Assembly: GCA_937920235.1 (NCBI GenBank) | Contig: CALGUK010000034.1 | Coordinates: 124,001-188,000, forward strand | Direction: 5' to 3' | Length of the DNA: 64,000 nucleotides | Source: an uncultured Clostridia bacterium | GTDB lineage: Bacteria > Bacillota > Clostridia > Oscillospirales > Acutalibacteraceae | Part shown: positions 1 to 7,473 of the stretch, piece by piece | Layout of the letters: the number at the start of each line of letters is the position of its first letter | Position numbering within the stretch: the first letter of the stretch is position 1 | Program-made: the position numbers and the translations under genes | The notes under the pieces: model-generated | Told to the model about the DNA's origin: nothing | The model's database searches: none | Seen by the model: the letters and a program-made list of their open reading frames with translations, nothing else

Positions 1-426
1 ATCCATATCATTCTCGATAAGATATGATGCCTGTGTTGATGCCGCACCCTTCGGATAATAAGTAAGGTTCTGCCAGGATGAACCGTCAGGCATAATTACA
101 AGCGGCATGAATGCATCCTTGAGAATCGGAGTAAGTGCCTCTACCAGCGCATCTTCTCCGATAGCCATACCTGTTAACATTCCCGGCAAGGCTTCAAGCA
201 CCTGCTGACCGATCTTGTCAAAATCAAGCGGCCATGCTTTGATTACATCCCCTGTTTCTGCATCAATAATCGGTTCGCCGTTCTCGTCGGCATACACCAA
301 TGTCGGTCCCGAATATCCCTGAAGAATAACCACCGGAACAGGTTTTTCCGCCTTTGCAAAGCAAAGCATTGATAAAGCGGAAAAGCACAATACTGCCGCA
401 AGAATTATAGCTAATGCCTTTTTCAT
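1..426 (-). CDS. Secreted protein of unknown function, 3' end cut by the window
   Basis: Seen: an open frame of 142 codons starts at the ATG complementary to 424-426 and runs off the left edge, so the C-terminus is missing. A GGGGAGAGGA ribosome site precedes the start. The N-terminus MKKALAIILAAVLCFSALSM followed by CFAKA is a typical Sec signal peptide of about 25 residues. The mature part opens with a hydrophobic strand (PVVILQGYSGPTLV), which resembles the first strand of lipase-type alpha/beta hydrolases where an oxyanion-hole loop follows, but no catalytic serine motif lies within the visible part. It is transcribed separately from the next gene upstream, because a terminator and a promoter lie between them. 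Secretion is well supported; enzymatic function is only a guess. Confidence 0.75.
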   Translation of the reverse strand, partial: MKKALAIILAAVLCFSALSMLCFAKAEKPVPVVILQGYSGPTLVYADENGEPIIDAETGDVIKAWPLDFDKIGQQVLEALPGMLTGMAIGEDALVEALTPILKDAFMPLVIMPDGSSWQNLTYYPKGAASTQASYLIENDMD

Positions 427-466
427 TTTTCCTCTCCCCTTATTATATAAAATATAACACATTTTT

Positions 467-495
467 ATTTTAATCCTTATAAAATACATTGTCAA
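467..495 (-). promoter_or_regulatory. Sigma-A-type promoter for the secreted protein at 1-426
   Basis: On the minus strand TTGACA (490-495) is followed after exactly 17 bases by TAAAAT (467-472), about 40 bases before the start codon. The hexamers and spacing match the housekeeping consensus closely. Confidence 0.7.
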
Positions 496-504
496 TATTT
501 TATC

Positions 505-540
505 AAAAAAACAGCGGCATCTTTATACAGATACCGCTGA
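505..540 (-). terminator. Intrinsic terminator of the 376-residue lipoprotein gene
   Basis: Read on the minus strand, CAGCGG..ATCT and AGAT..CCGCTG (512-539) form a stem with a short loop, followed by a run of seven T (505-511). It separates the lipoprotein gene at 565 from the secreted-protein gene at 1-426. Confidence 0.75.
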
Positions 541-564
541 ATACGTTTTATGTTTTACTGTCTT

Positions 565-1695
565 TTATTTTGTTGCCCAGCCGAACTCATAGGTAAGAGA
601 TGATGTGCAGGGGAATTCGACGATAACGGTTCCGTATTCCGCAAGAGCGCCGTTGAAGGTGATATTAGCTGTAATTATCATATTCTTTTCATAAGTAGCA
701 TATGTCATCTCATCCGTAACCGCATTAATACCGGCACTGATTTTGCAAGGTGCAAATGCAATATCAAAGGAATTTACGGTCATATAATTTTCTGCAGCGT
801 CAAAATGCTTCAGAACATCCTCTTTTTCACGGACGGAAAATGCCTTTTCGACGGATTCAGCCTCCGGCTTAACTGTCATATTAATTGTTCTGACAAGCTC
901 TGAAGGAACAAAAATGTATTCGCCCTCTTCGTCTTCTGCATTATTTCCCTTTTCGTCAAGGTCATATACATAAGTAGGAACAACAGATGTATAAATCGGA
1001 TATGTTTTTGTCTCTTCATCCGTATAAAGATCGTCAAGAGTCAATGTGCTTGCCGTCTTTTCTCCGATAGGATAAATGATATCTGTAAGATTCTCTCCGT
1101 TTTGAAGAACATTCTCACCCGAGCTCATAAGGAATGAGCCGATATTCTGAAGTGCGGTATCGGCATAAAGTCGGAATGCCGCACGGAATTTATCCTGATT
1201 TTCAAGTTCCTTGCCGTCCGGTGTTCTGAAAACAACATTTTCGCCGTGGTTAATCCAGAAGGCTTCATTGTATGAAACATAAGGATTTGTTGCACCGTTA
1301 GCTTTAATACTGTTAATCATTTCATTGAAATAATCAAGTATTTCCTGTTGATTTCCGGTAAAGCGTGCCCATTCCTCGTCAGTGATGAGAGCGAGAATTT
1401 TGTCGAAATAATCTGCAGAGCCGAACTTTGACACAAGTTCATAGTAAGAAAGCTTTACTACTCTGTCATCTGATTTTTTGTTGAAATTCTCATAAAGAAT
1501 TGCAAGCTGGTCGCCGGGAAGCACTGTCTTGAGCTCACCGTATGTAAACTCAAAGGAAACATCTCCCAAATCTGTTTTTGCCTCAACGGCAACAGGTCTG
1601 TTCACTTCGGTTTTTTCGCCGCATCCTGCAAATGTAACGATAAGCATTGTAAAAACAAGTACTGCAGCGATAATTTTCATAATATTTTTTTTCAT
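565..1695 (-). CDS. Predicted lipoprotein of unknown function (376 aa)
   Basis: The N-terminus has two lysines, a hydrophobic stretch and a lipobox ending FAGC (Cys about residue 25), so the protein is expected to be lipid-anchored on the outer face of the membrane. The rest is mostly polar, with many acidic residues and no motif I recognise; the C-terminal third is beta-rich in appearance and may form a small beta domain. A GGGG-containing ribosome site precedes the ATG. The gene starts 24 bases after the M28 peptidase stop on the same strand and is followed by a terminator, so the two probably form a short operon. A shared role with the peptidase in peptide processing at the surface is inference from position only. 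Confidence 0.8.
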   Translation of the reverse strand: MKKNIMKIIAAVLVFTMLIVTFAGCGEKTEVNRPVAVEAKTDLGDVSFEFTYGELKTVLPGDQLAILYENFNKKSDDRVVKLSYYELVSKFGSADYFDKILALITDEEWARFTGNQQEILDYFNEMINSIKANGATNPYVSYNEAFWINHGENVVFRTPDGKELENQDKFRAAFRLYADTALQNIGSFLMSSGENVLQNGENLTDIIYPIGEKTASTLTLDDLYTDEETKTYPIYTSVVPTYVYDLDEKGNNAEDEEGEYIFVPSELVRTINMTVKPEAESVEKAFSVREKEDVLKHFDAAENYMTVNSFDIAFAPCKISAGINAVTDEMTYATYEKNMIITANITFNGALAEYGTVIVEFPCTSSLTYEFGWATK

Positions 1696-1719
1696 ATTCT
1701 TTTTCCCCTTTCGGTGAAA

Positions 1720-2991
1720 TCAATAACTGTCTTTAAGTCCTTGTTCATCAAACAGAAAAACTGTTTCAAGAACTACTTTGAGAGAATCCTCAAGAGTTTT
1801 CATTTCGAGGACGCTGATATTATCATCACGCGTATGATAATATCTTGCGGGAGCCGGATCCATACTTGTAAATGCAACGGATTTAATTCCTCCCTGTTGC
1901 ATTGCCGCAGCGTCGGTTGAACCGAGAGGCGTTGTTGTGAAGTTTACGGGAACACCTGCGTTTTCAGCTGCCTTTTTCATAAGGGCGCATGCTTGCTTGT
2001 CAAGATTTACCGTAGCGGTCATATCTTTTGTTACAATTCCCATAAACTCGTAGTCGCGAAGGGTATCGAGTGCCACAAATACGGTTTCGATTCCGTCTTT
2101 TTTATACTCCTCACTGTGTGCTTCAGCGAATGCTTTTGAGCCTCTCAAGCCCTCTTCCTCAGCACCTGCCGACATTGCAACAACCTCAGTGTTTTCAAAT
2201 CTGATATCGTTGTTTTTAAGATAGAGGAGTGTTGCCATTGAAGCAAAAACTCCTGTAAGATCATCAGCAGCGCCGTCAACAGGTAATTTCCAGTTGACAA
2301 AGAACATTACCGCGATAAGTGCCGGAATTGCTACCGCCTGAACAATAAGCATAACCGTTTCTGCCGTTCGGTTTTCCGTGAAAAGACCTGCAACGGAAAG
2401 TCCCAAGGTCACAAGAAGGCTCAATATTGCAGTTACGACAATAAATGTAACAAGCTTTGCTCCGCCGAGATGTGTATATCTCCATTCATAAGCCGTATCC
2501 ATATGACCGCTTATGATAATTCTTCTTTTTGTCTCGCCCGAAGCTTTTCTTGTGCAGATAACATTGCTTGACTCTGCCTTTTTAAAGAACGGATCAAGAA
2601 CCTTTTTGTAAAACAGGAATTCTCCGAGAAGGAAAAATACCGCAAGCATCACGAGAACAATCGAAACCACTCTCAGAACGGTTTCAACCGCAGGAGGTAA
2701 AATTCCCGTAAAGCAGATTATTCCTGCAACAGCAGCCACTAAGGCAAGAATACCGTCGATCATAACCCAGCTCATAAACGCTTTGGGACTTAATGTGAAT
2801 TTTTCCCTTTTTACCTCGTCTGCAATCGGAGTCATCAATTTTTCAACGTAATCCTGCCCTTTTTCCTCGCCCTCAAAACCGGCAGGACGCGGGCCGACTT
2901 CTTTGCATATCTTTTTTATTTCTCTTATTGCAAAATTTGAGCACTCACGAACCTTTGACGGATAGTGCGCGTTGCTTTCATATGCTTTCAA
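1720..2991 (-). CDS. M28-family zinc aminopeptidase with inserted membrane segments
   Basis: The protein carries the metal and catalytic residues of M28 (aminopeptidase S/Y type) enzymes in order: GHMDTA near residue 160 (His ligand and Asp), ADDLTG near 243 (bridging Asp), EEEGLRGS near 278 (catalytic and ligand Glu), an Asp in ALDTLRD, and HTRDDN near 387 (last His). Unusually, two hydrophobic helices lie at about residues 70-120, before the HMD motif, and two more at about 178-232, so the catalytic domain is probably tethered to the membrane by four segments. The best start is TTG (complement of 2989-2991), because GGGAGG sits nine bases upstream and no in-frame ATG fits better. It probably leads a two-gene operon with the lipoprotein at 565. 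Substrate unknown. Confidence 0.87.
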   Translation of the reverse strand: MKAYESNAHYPSKVRECSNFAIREIKKICKEVGPRPAGFEGEEKGQDYVEKLMTPIADEVKREKFTLSPKAFMSWVMIDGILALVAAVAGIICFTGILPPAVETVLRVVSIVLVMLAVFFLLGEFLFYKKVLDPFFKKAESSNVICTRKASGETKRRIIISGHMDTAYEWRYTHLGGAKLVTFIVVTAILSLLVTLGLSVAGLFTENRTAETVMLIVQAVAIPALIAVMFFVNWKLPVDGAADDLTGVFASMATLLYLKNNDIRFENTEVVAMSAGAEEEGLRGSKAFAEAHSEEYKKDGIETVFVALDTLRDYEFMGIVTKDMTATVNLDKQACALMKKAAENAGVPVNFTTTPLGSTDAAAMQQGGIKSVAFTSMDPAPARYYHTRDDNISVLEMKTLEDSLKVVLETVFLFDEQGLKDSY

Positions 2992-3027
2992 ACAGAAAAC
3001 CTCCCACTATTGCATATATACTTATGT

Positions 3028-3056
3028 ATTGTAACACACTTTTTTTGTTAAGTCAC
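3028..3056 (-). promoter_or_regulatory. Probable promoter of the M28 peptidase operon
   Basis: Minus-strand GTGACT (3051-3056), 17 bases, then TACAAT (3028-3033). The -35 box is only a partial match. It sits back to back with the plus-strand promoter at 3083. Confidence 0.45.
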
Positions 3057-3082
3057 TATTATTTTTAAAATTTTTGCAAATA

Positions 3083-3111
3083 TTGACATCAGAGATAAAA
3101 AAGAATAAACT
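3083..3111 (+). promoter_or_regulatory. Probable promoter of the M15-like carboxypeptidase gene
   Basis: A perfect TTGACA at 3083-3088 is followed after 17 bases by TAAACT (3106-3111). An alternative -10, TATTAT at 3111, would give too long a spacer. Confidence 0.5.
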
Positions 3112-3147
3112 ATTATACAGTATAAAAAATTGTTTAGGAAAATCCAT

Positions 3148-3984
3148 ATGAAAAAAAGACAGTTAAAAATTCGCGGAATACTTCTGATAATTCTTGCGGC
3201 AATACTCGGAACACTGATTATTCTCTACTCGGTTTTCTGTTCCGGCGGCAATTACAACTCGACTCCGGTCGATATTACCCCTCCGGAAGAAGAACAGACA
3301 ACACAAGCTCCTCCCACGACGGAAGAACCGCAGGAGGAAACACCCGAAGAGCCCTCCGATACCGTTGCGGAGGAAAAGCCCTCAGAGCCGGTGATATGGG
3401 AGGACTACACTCCGTCAGAGGTGCTTCTCAGCGAAAGCTGGGCACTTACACTGATCAACAAGACCTATCCTCTTGACAAAAGCTATTCGCCCTCGACAGC
3501 CCTTGTCATTGAAGATTCCACCGTTATGGCTGATATCAGAGTTGCGGAGGCATACCGACAGATGTATAATGCCGCACTTGCCGAGGACATTGTGCTGACT
3601 CCTTATTCGGGATACTGCAGTTATCAGCGTCAGAAGACAATATACGAAAACAAGCTTCAGTCATTCATTCTTCAGGGGCAAAGTCAGGATGAGGCGAAAG
3701 TGAGTACCGAAAAACGAGTTGAACCTGCAGGATGCAGTGAAAATGGCGCAGGTCTTGCCGTTGATGTTTTAAGCGCAGGTGCAGGTTTTGCCTCTACCGA
3801 CGAATACAAATGGCTTGTTGCAAACGCTCATAACTACGGCTTTGTACTCCGCTATCCCGAGGATAAAACGGAAATTACGGGTATGATTTATCAACCGTGG
3901 CATTGGAGATATGTTGGCATTGATGTTGCAACAGAAATGAAGGAACAAAACCTCTGCCTTGAAGAATTTTTAGGTGCTGTATAA
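3148..3984 (+). CDS. M15B D-alanyl-D-alanine carboxypeptidase-like protein with a substituted zinc ligand
   Basis: A short basic N-terminus, one membrane helix (about residues 10-32), a Pro/Glu/Thr-rich linker (about 40-85) and a VanY/M15B-type domain give a membrane-anchored protein facing the wall. Family marks are SGYCSYQRQ, GLAVDV and PWHWRYVG near the C-terminus. In active enzymes the motif reads S-E-H-x-x-G-x-A-x-D, where His and Asp bind zinc; here it reads S-E-N-G-A-G-L-A-V-D, so the first ligand is Asn199 while Asp206 and the C-terminal His remain. Enzymatic activity is therefore doubtful. I chose ATG 3148 over an upstream in-frame TTG at 3130 because AGGAA lies at normal distance from the ATG. 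It is a single-gene unit ended by a hairpin. Confidence 0.82.
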   Translation: MKKRQLKIRGILLIILAAILGTLIILYSVFCSGGNYNSTPVDITPPEEEQTTQAPPTTEEPQEETPEEPSDTVAEEKPSEPVIWEDYTPSEVLLSESWALTLINKTYPLDKSYSPSTALVIEDSTVMADIRVAEAYRQMYNAALAEDIVLTPYSGYCSYQRQKTIYENKLQSFILQGQSQDEAKVSTEKRVEPAGCSENGAGLAVDVLSAGAGFASTDEYKWLVANAHNYGFVLRYPEDKTEITGMIYQPWHWRYVGIDVATEMKEQNLCLEEFLGAV

Positions 3985-4014
3985 AAGTACTATAAAAATA
4001 GAATAAAAAAAATG

Positions 4015-4059
4015 AACCTCCGTGGAATTTGCAAATCTGTAATTCTCGGAGGTTTTTTA
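4015..4059 (+). terminator. Intrinsic terminator of the carboxypeptidase-like gene
   Basis: AACCTCCG (4015-4022) pairs with CGGAGGTT (4047-4054), with extra GAATT/AATTC pairing inside, followed by a T run. Confidence 0.8.
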
Positions 4060-4091
4060 TAATGTAAACTCATTTATAGCGTAGGACGGAG

Positions 4092-4543
4092 TTATGGTTT
4101 CACACAAATTATTTTGACATTCAAATTGGAGTTTATGGGGGATAAACGAATACCCGTTGGTATCACGGTAGGGCAGGGTCTTGACCCCGCCGTCGTTTTT
4201 AATGCATTATCTATATCTTCGTTAATTTCGTCATCACCTACAGTTATTTGCAAAGAATACGGAGTGTTGTCATTTATTTTTATGGTCAAAAGTACCACAT
4301 CGCCTTCTTCAACAATGTCCTGATTCGATGCTTTTTCAATCATTACGTTCTTTTCTAATAAACTCATTTTATTGCAAAAGAAATATCTTCATCTGCAACT
4401 TCATAAATGTCCACCGGAATATCTAACGCCTTATAGTCACATAATATAACAGTTTTTGCGGACTCTGAAACACCACAAGAACACAGGCAAATCGCTAATA
4501 AAAAAATATAATCATTGATAAGTATTTGTTAGTTTTTCTCAAT
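4092..4543 (-). pseudogene. Decayed FKBP/trigger-factor-like lipoprotein gene
   Basis: Three pieces in different frames read as one degraded protein. The start (TTG at 4543 after AAAAGGTGA, or ATG at 4516) gives a Lys-rich N-terminus that hits a stop inside a T run. A shift of one frame restores a lipobox (LLAICLCSCG) and then ALDIPVDIYEVADEDISFAI. A second shift gives 91 codons from ATG 4367, including VEEGDVVLLTI, the usual opening of an FKBP fold linked to a trigger-factor-like N-terminal segment. The last 36 codons or so (4092-4200) are encoded by a GC-rich repeat and look foreign. A sequencing error could explain one shift but hardly two plus the altered end. It diverges from the XRE gene across three operators. 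Confidence 0.65.
4163..4200. repeat. GC-rich dispersed hairpin, copy 1
   Basis: GGTAGGGCAGGGTC then TTGACCCCGCCGTC forms a near-perfect hairpin followed by TTTTT. A closely related sequence lies at 31306-31340 (GGTAGGGCGGGGGC / GCTCCCGCCGT). The copy here lies at the point where the decayed lipoprotein gene loses similarity to its family, as if a small repeat had replaced its 3' end. Confidence 0.5.
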
Positions 4544-4597
4544 ATAATCACCTTTTGTGCACAAAATATTTTCATTGTGTCAGGTTGAATTGCAATT

Positions 4598-4665
4598 TAG
4601 TAAATATATTCACTAACATTATAGTAAATATTTTTACTAATGTCAATAGTAAAGATTTTTACTTG
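4598..4665. promoter_or_regulatory. Three palindromic operators between the pseudogene and the XRE gene
   Basis: Three imperfect palindromes with half-site TAGTAAA occur at 4598-4616 (TAGTAAATATATTCACTAA), 4622-4640 (TAGTAAATATTTTTACTAA) and 4647-4665 (TAGTAAAGATTTTTACTTG). Starts are 24 and 25 bases apart, a little over two helical turns. The third abuts a TATAAT -10 box at 4667-4672 that precedes the XRE start by about 15 bases. The natural reading is an autoregulatory operator array bound by the XRE protein, which could also have controlled the divergent gene. Confidence 0.65.
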
Positions 4666-4687
4666 ATATAATGATTTTGGTGATATT

Positions 4688-4888
4688 ATGAATTATGTCA
4701 AGATAATGAGAGATTTGCGAGAAGACAATGATATGACGCAACAAGAAGTTGCAAAATTTCTTGGAACTTCTCAAACAATGTATGCAAGATATGAAAGAGG
4801 TGCAAATGAATTACCAATACACCACTTGATTAAATTATGTCAACTTTATAATGTATCATCAGATTATATATTGGGATTAAAAAAATAG
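4688..4888 (+). CDS. Small XRE-family helix-turn-helix regulator (66 aa)
   Basis: The whole protein is one Cro/CI-type domain. Helices 2 and 3 are visible in TQQEVAKFLG and SQTMYARYERG, followed by the usual SSDYILGL ending. There is no effector domain. The gene has its own -10 box and lies directly downstream of three palindromic sites, so negative autoregulation is likely. A hairpin terminator follows its stop. Local base composition is AT-richer than the flanking genes, consistent with an acquired small module. Regulator identity is sure; targets are inferred. Confidence 0.88.
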   Translation: MNYVKIMRDLREDNDMTQQEVAKFLGTSQTMYARYERGANELPIHHLIKLCQLYNVSSDYILGLKK

Positions 4889-4926
4889 CCACATTTGTTC
4901 ATACGAATAAGTGTGGCTATTTTTTC
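4884..4926 (+). terminator. Intrinsic terminator of the XRE gene
   Basis: AATAGCCACATT pairs with AAGTGTGGCTATT around a 13-base loop and is followed by TTTTT. It begins within the stop codon region. Confidence 0.85.
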
Positions 4927-4971
4927 CTCAAAAAACAGACTCTGCTCCACCATTGAACTGAATAATAAATA

Positions 4972-5000
4972 TTGTATTTCCTCTCAATATATGATAAAAT
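4972..5000 (+). promoter_or_regulatory. Promoter of rpe
   Basis: TTGTAT (4972-4977), 17 bases, TAAAAT (4995-5000), about 35 bases before the start codon. Confidence 0.6.
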
Positions 5001-5034
5001 ATATTGATAATACTTATTTTACGGAGGAGTTATT

Positions 5035-5703
5035 ATGATGAAAATTTCACCGTCTATTCTTTCCTGCGACTACGGAAGAATGGCAGAAGAATTAAAGGAT
5101 ATGGAGTTGTGCGGTGCAGATTATATGCACATCGACGTTATGGATGGCCACTTTGTTCCGAACATCACTCTGGGTGCTCCTCTTGTTAAGTGCATCAGAA
5201 AAGCAACTGATGTTCCCTTTGACGTTCACCTTATGATCAGCGAACCGCTTAAATATATTGACGATTTCTGCAAAGCCGGTGCTGATATTATCACCTTTCA
5301 CACAGAATGCGACTCGCCTATTGATGAAACTATCGACAAAATCCTTGCAAACGGTGTCAAAGCATCACTCACGGTTAAACCAGGAACTCCGGTTGAGGAT
5401 ATCTTTCCTTATCTTGACCGTCTTTCAATGGTGCTCGTCATGACAGTTGAGCCGGGATTCGGCGGTCAGAGCTTTATGGAAGATATGATGCCGAAGGTCT
5501 CTGCCCTGAGAAAAGAGATTGAAAAGCGCGGACTTAACTGTGAAATCGAGGTTGACGGCGGTATCAATGAAAAAACGATAGCTATTGCCGCAAAAGCAGG
5601 TGCTGATGTTTTTGTTTCAGGTAACGCCATATTCTCCAGCCCCGACCGTAAAGAGACAATAAAAAAATTCAAGAAAATTGCAGAAGAAAATTACTGCAAA
5701 TAA
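5035..5703 (+). CDS. rpe: Ribulose-phosphate 3-epimerase
   Basis: This enzyme interconverts D-ribulose 5-phosphate and D-xylulose 5-phosphate in the pentose phosphate pathway, in the cytosol. The 222-residue length is normal. The family signatures are all present: SPSILSCDYG at the N-terminus, HIDVMDGHFVPN with the metal-binding His and catalytic Asp, DVHLMI, TVEPGFGGQ (phosphate-binding region), and EVDGGIN with the second Asp. GGAGG precedes two adjacent ATG codons, at 5035 and 5038; either could be used. The last 13 bases overlap the tail of the convergent mecA-like gene. Confidence 0.97.
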   Translation: MMKISPSILSCDYGRMAEELKDMELCGADYMHIDVMDGHFVPNITLGAPLVKCIRKATDVPFDVHLMISEPLKYIDDFCKAGADIITFHTECDSPIDETIDKILANGVKASLTVKPGTPVEDIFPYLDRLSMVLVMTVEPGFGGQSFMEDMMPKVSALRKEIEKRGLNCEIEVDGGINEKTIAIAAKAGADVFVSGNAIFSSPDRKETIKKFKKIAEENYCK

Positions 5704-6215
5704 ATCTTCCCGAGACTTGTGCCGTATTCACCGAGAACTTCTGCAGACGGAAAATCGCCTATGCTTCCGAATTCGGTTGCAACGGCAGAGAGTCTCCCGT
5801 TTTCTCCCGGAACAATCAGATAATATGCACCATCCATAAAGTAGACGCTGCAGTCATGACCTACACCCGTAAGCGCTCCCGCGGCAGAAATAAAATCGAG
5901 AAAATCGTCAACCGTCGCGGCACAAAAGGTCTTACTTATATTATTCTTTTTAACCCTATAGCGTCTCTTCGCGGGGGAATAAAAAGTAAAGATGAAAAAG
6001 CAACCGCCATCATCAGTGGGCATTGCCTCAACCGTCACCCTATCGCCGCGTTCCACACGGTTTTGAGCGTCGGTAGTCCTTAACAGTCTTCTGATAGCGC
6101 TTCTTGTTCTTTCATCATTTTCACCGAGCAGATCATATGTAATATCGAGCCTTTCCATTTCTTCTCCGGTCACTTCAACAAGCATCACGTTATTATTGAG
6201 TGCTTCAAATATCAT
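5691..6215 (-). CDS. MecA-like adaptor protein
   Basis: The 174-residue protein resembles the MecA family, which feeds substrates to the ClpC unfoldase in Firmicutes. The N-terminal part (VEVTGEEMERLDITYDLL, then a helix rich in Arg) matches the MecA N-terminal pattern of a strand followed by E-x-L-x-x-x-D-I. The middle has GGCFFIFTF, and the C-terminus has a second alpha/beta repeat (VDDFLDFISAA, YYLIVPG). It is shorter than classical MecA, which is a little over 200 residues, and lacks its acidic linker. AGGAGGT eight bases before the ATG at 6215 favours this start over an upstream TTG at 6221. It overlaps rpe tail to tail by 13 bases and diverges from the Rnf-like operon. Confidence 0.68.
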   Translation of the reverse strand: MIFEALNNNVMLVEVTGEEMERLDITYDLLGENDERTRSAIRRLLRTTDAQNRVERGDRVTVEAMPTDDGGCFFIFTFYSPAKRRYRVKKNNISKTFCAATVDDFLDFISAAGALTGVGHDCSVYFMDGAYYLIVPGENGRLSAVATEFGSIGDFPSAEVLGEYGTSLGKIYLQ

Positions 6216-6315
6216 TGACAATACCTCCTGATATGTGTAACAGCTTATACTTCATCATATTACAGGGACAAACAATGTGCAATAAATAAATATTGGAAAA
6301 AGTGAGGGATGTGTT

Positions 6316-7473
6316 TTGACAGATACGGTTATACCTCAAAATTCAACAGAAAACCGCAACCGCAGAGCAATGACGGATTATATCCTGATGCTTGCGGTAC
6401 CCTTCGCCGTTGCTGTTTTTGTACACGGTGCTTCCGCCGTCATCAACGTGGTAATTTCCGTGGTTACTTGTGTATCCGTTACAATTTTCGGCAAGAAGGT
6501 TCTTAAAACGGACTTCCAGCCCAAATCCCCTCATTCATATGTTATAGGACTTTCAGTTGCTCTTTTACTCCCTGTAACTGTTCCCTGGTGGATGATTATT
6601 CTTACCGCGCTTTTTGCTATGGGAGTTTGCGTTCTGCCGTTCGGAACACCCGACAACGCACCTTTTATTCCGTCTGCCTCGGCAATCTGTTTTGCCACGC
6701 TATGCTGGCCCGAGGAGATGTTCGGCTTTTCGGACAGCGGAAGTGCTTTGAGCGAAATGCTCCTTTACGGCAATTCGATAGGAGAAAACGTCGTTGCCGT
6801 GCTTGAGGTGCTCGTCGGAATTGTTCCGTCCGCTATGGGAACCGGATGCATCCTTGCTCTTTTCGGATCACTTATTTTCCTTGTAATCCGTCGTCCGAAA
6901 GACTCCCTGCCGGTATTCACGTTTTTGCTTGCCGTGTGTCTTATGGCGGCACTTTTTCCACGTGTCTCTACCGGAAGATTTATTTCAGTGATAATGGAAC
7001 TGTGTTCCGGCATGATTTTCTTCGGCGCAGTTTTCTTTATGTCAATACCGTCAATTATTCCCGAAAGAATTCTTCCGAGGCTTCTTTGGGGCTTTGCAGG
7101 CGGAATAATCTGCATGCTTATCCGCTTTGTCAGTCCGATTGAGGAGAGCAGTTGTTTCGGTTTTATGATTATCTGTGCCGTATCCGATTGGTTCAACAAG
7201 CTTCCTCTTACTTCGGGAGAAAAGAAGAAGATCCGTGACAGTGAGCCTTTTATTGAAACCGTTTCGGAGCCGTTCACCGTTGTACCCGATGAAATTCTTG
7301 ATGAAATTCCCGATATGACGGAGGAAGAAATTGCCGGTCAGACCGAATGGAAAGAAAAATTCACGGTCGAAATTCCCGCGGCTGAAAGCCTTGATGCCGT
7401 TATTGCCGAAGAAAACAGCGTAACAAAACAGGATTCACCGTTTATTATCGGAGGTGACGGAAATGAAAAATAA
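6316..7473 (+). CDS. RnfD/NqrB-like membrane protein without the FMN-threonine motif
   Basis: The 385-residue protein has about nine to ten membrane helices in the arrangement of RnfD. Recognisable landmarks are the segment ending LLLPVTVPWWMIILTALFAM, a loop reading FGTPDNAPFIPSA where RnfD has a glycine-rich G-x-N-P-F-N-P-A, and SGMIFFGAVFF near the end. True RnfD carries FMN on a Thr in an S-x-A-T-P motif; the corresponding loop here reads SGSALSEM and has no such Thr. A Glu/Asp-rich cytosolic tail of about 80 residues is added. TTG at 6316 is the likely start (GAGGG just upstream); an in-frame ATG at 6370 is the alternative. First gene of a D-E-A operon; the stop overlaps the next start. 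Confidence 0.75.
   Translation: MTDTVIPQNSTENRNRRAMTDYILMLAVPFAVAVFVHGASAVINVVISVVTCVSVTIFGKKVLKTDFQPKSPHSYVIGLSVALLLPVTVPWWMIILTALFAMGVCVLPFGTPDNAPFIPSASAICFATLCWPEEMFGFSDSGSALSEMLLYGNSIGENVVAVLEVLVGIVPSAMGTGCILALFGSLIFLVIRRPKDSLPVFTFLLAVCLMAALFPRVSTGRFISVIMELCSGMIFFGAVFFMSIPSIIPERILPRLLWGFAGGIICMLIRFVSPIEESSCFGFMIICAVSDWFNKLPLTSGEKKKIRDSEPFIETVSEPFTVVPDEILDEIPDMTEEEIAGQTEWKEKFTVEIPAAESLDAVIAEENSVTKQDSPFIIGGDGNEK

Noticed and set aside
4114..4323. 69-codon plus-strand frame opposite the lipoprotein pseudogene
   Set aside because: Runs through the GC-rich repeat and the pseudogene, has no ribosome site, and shows no protein-like motif.
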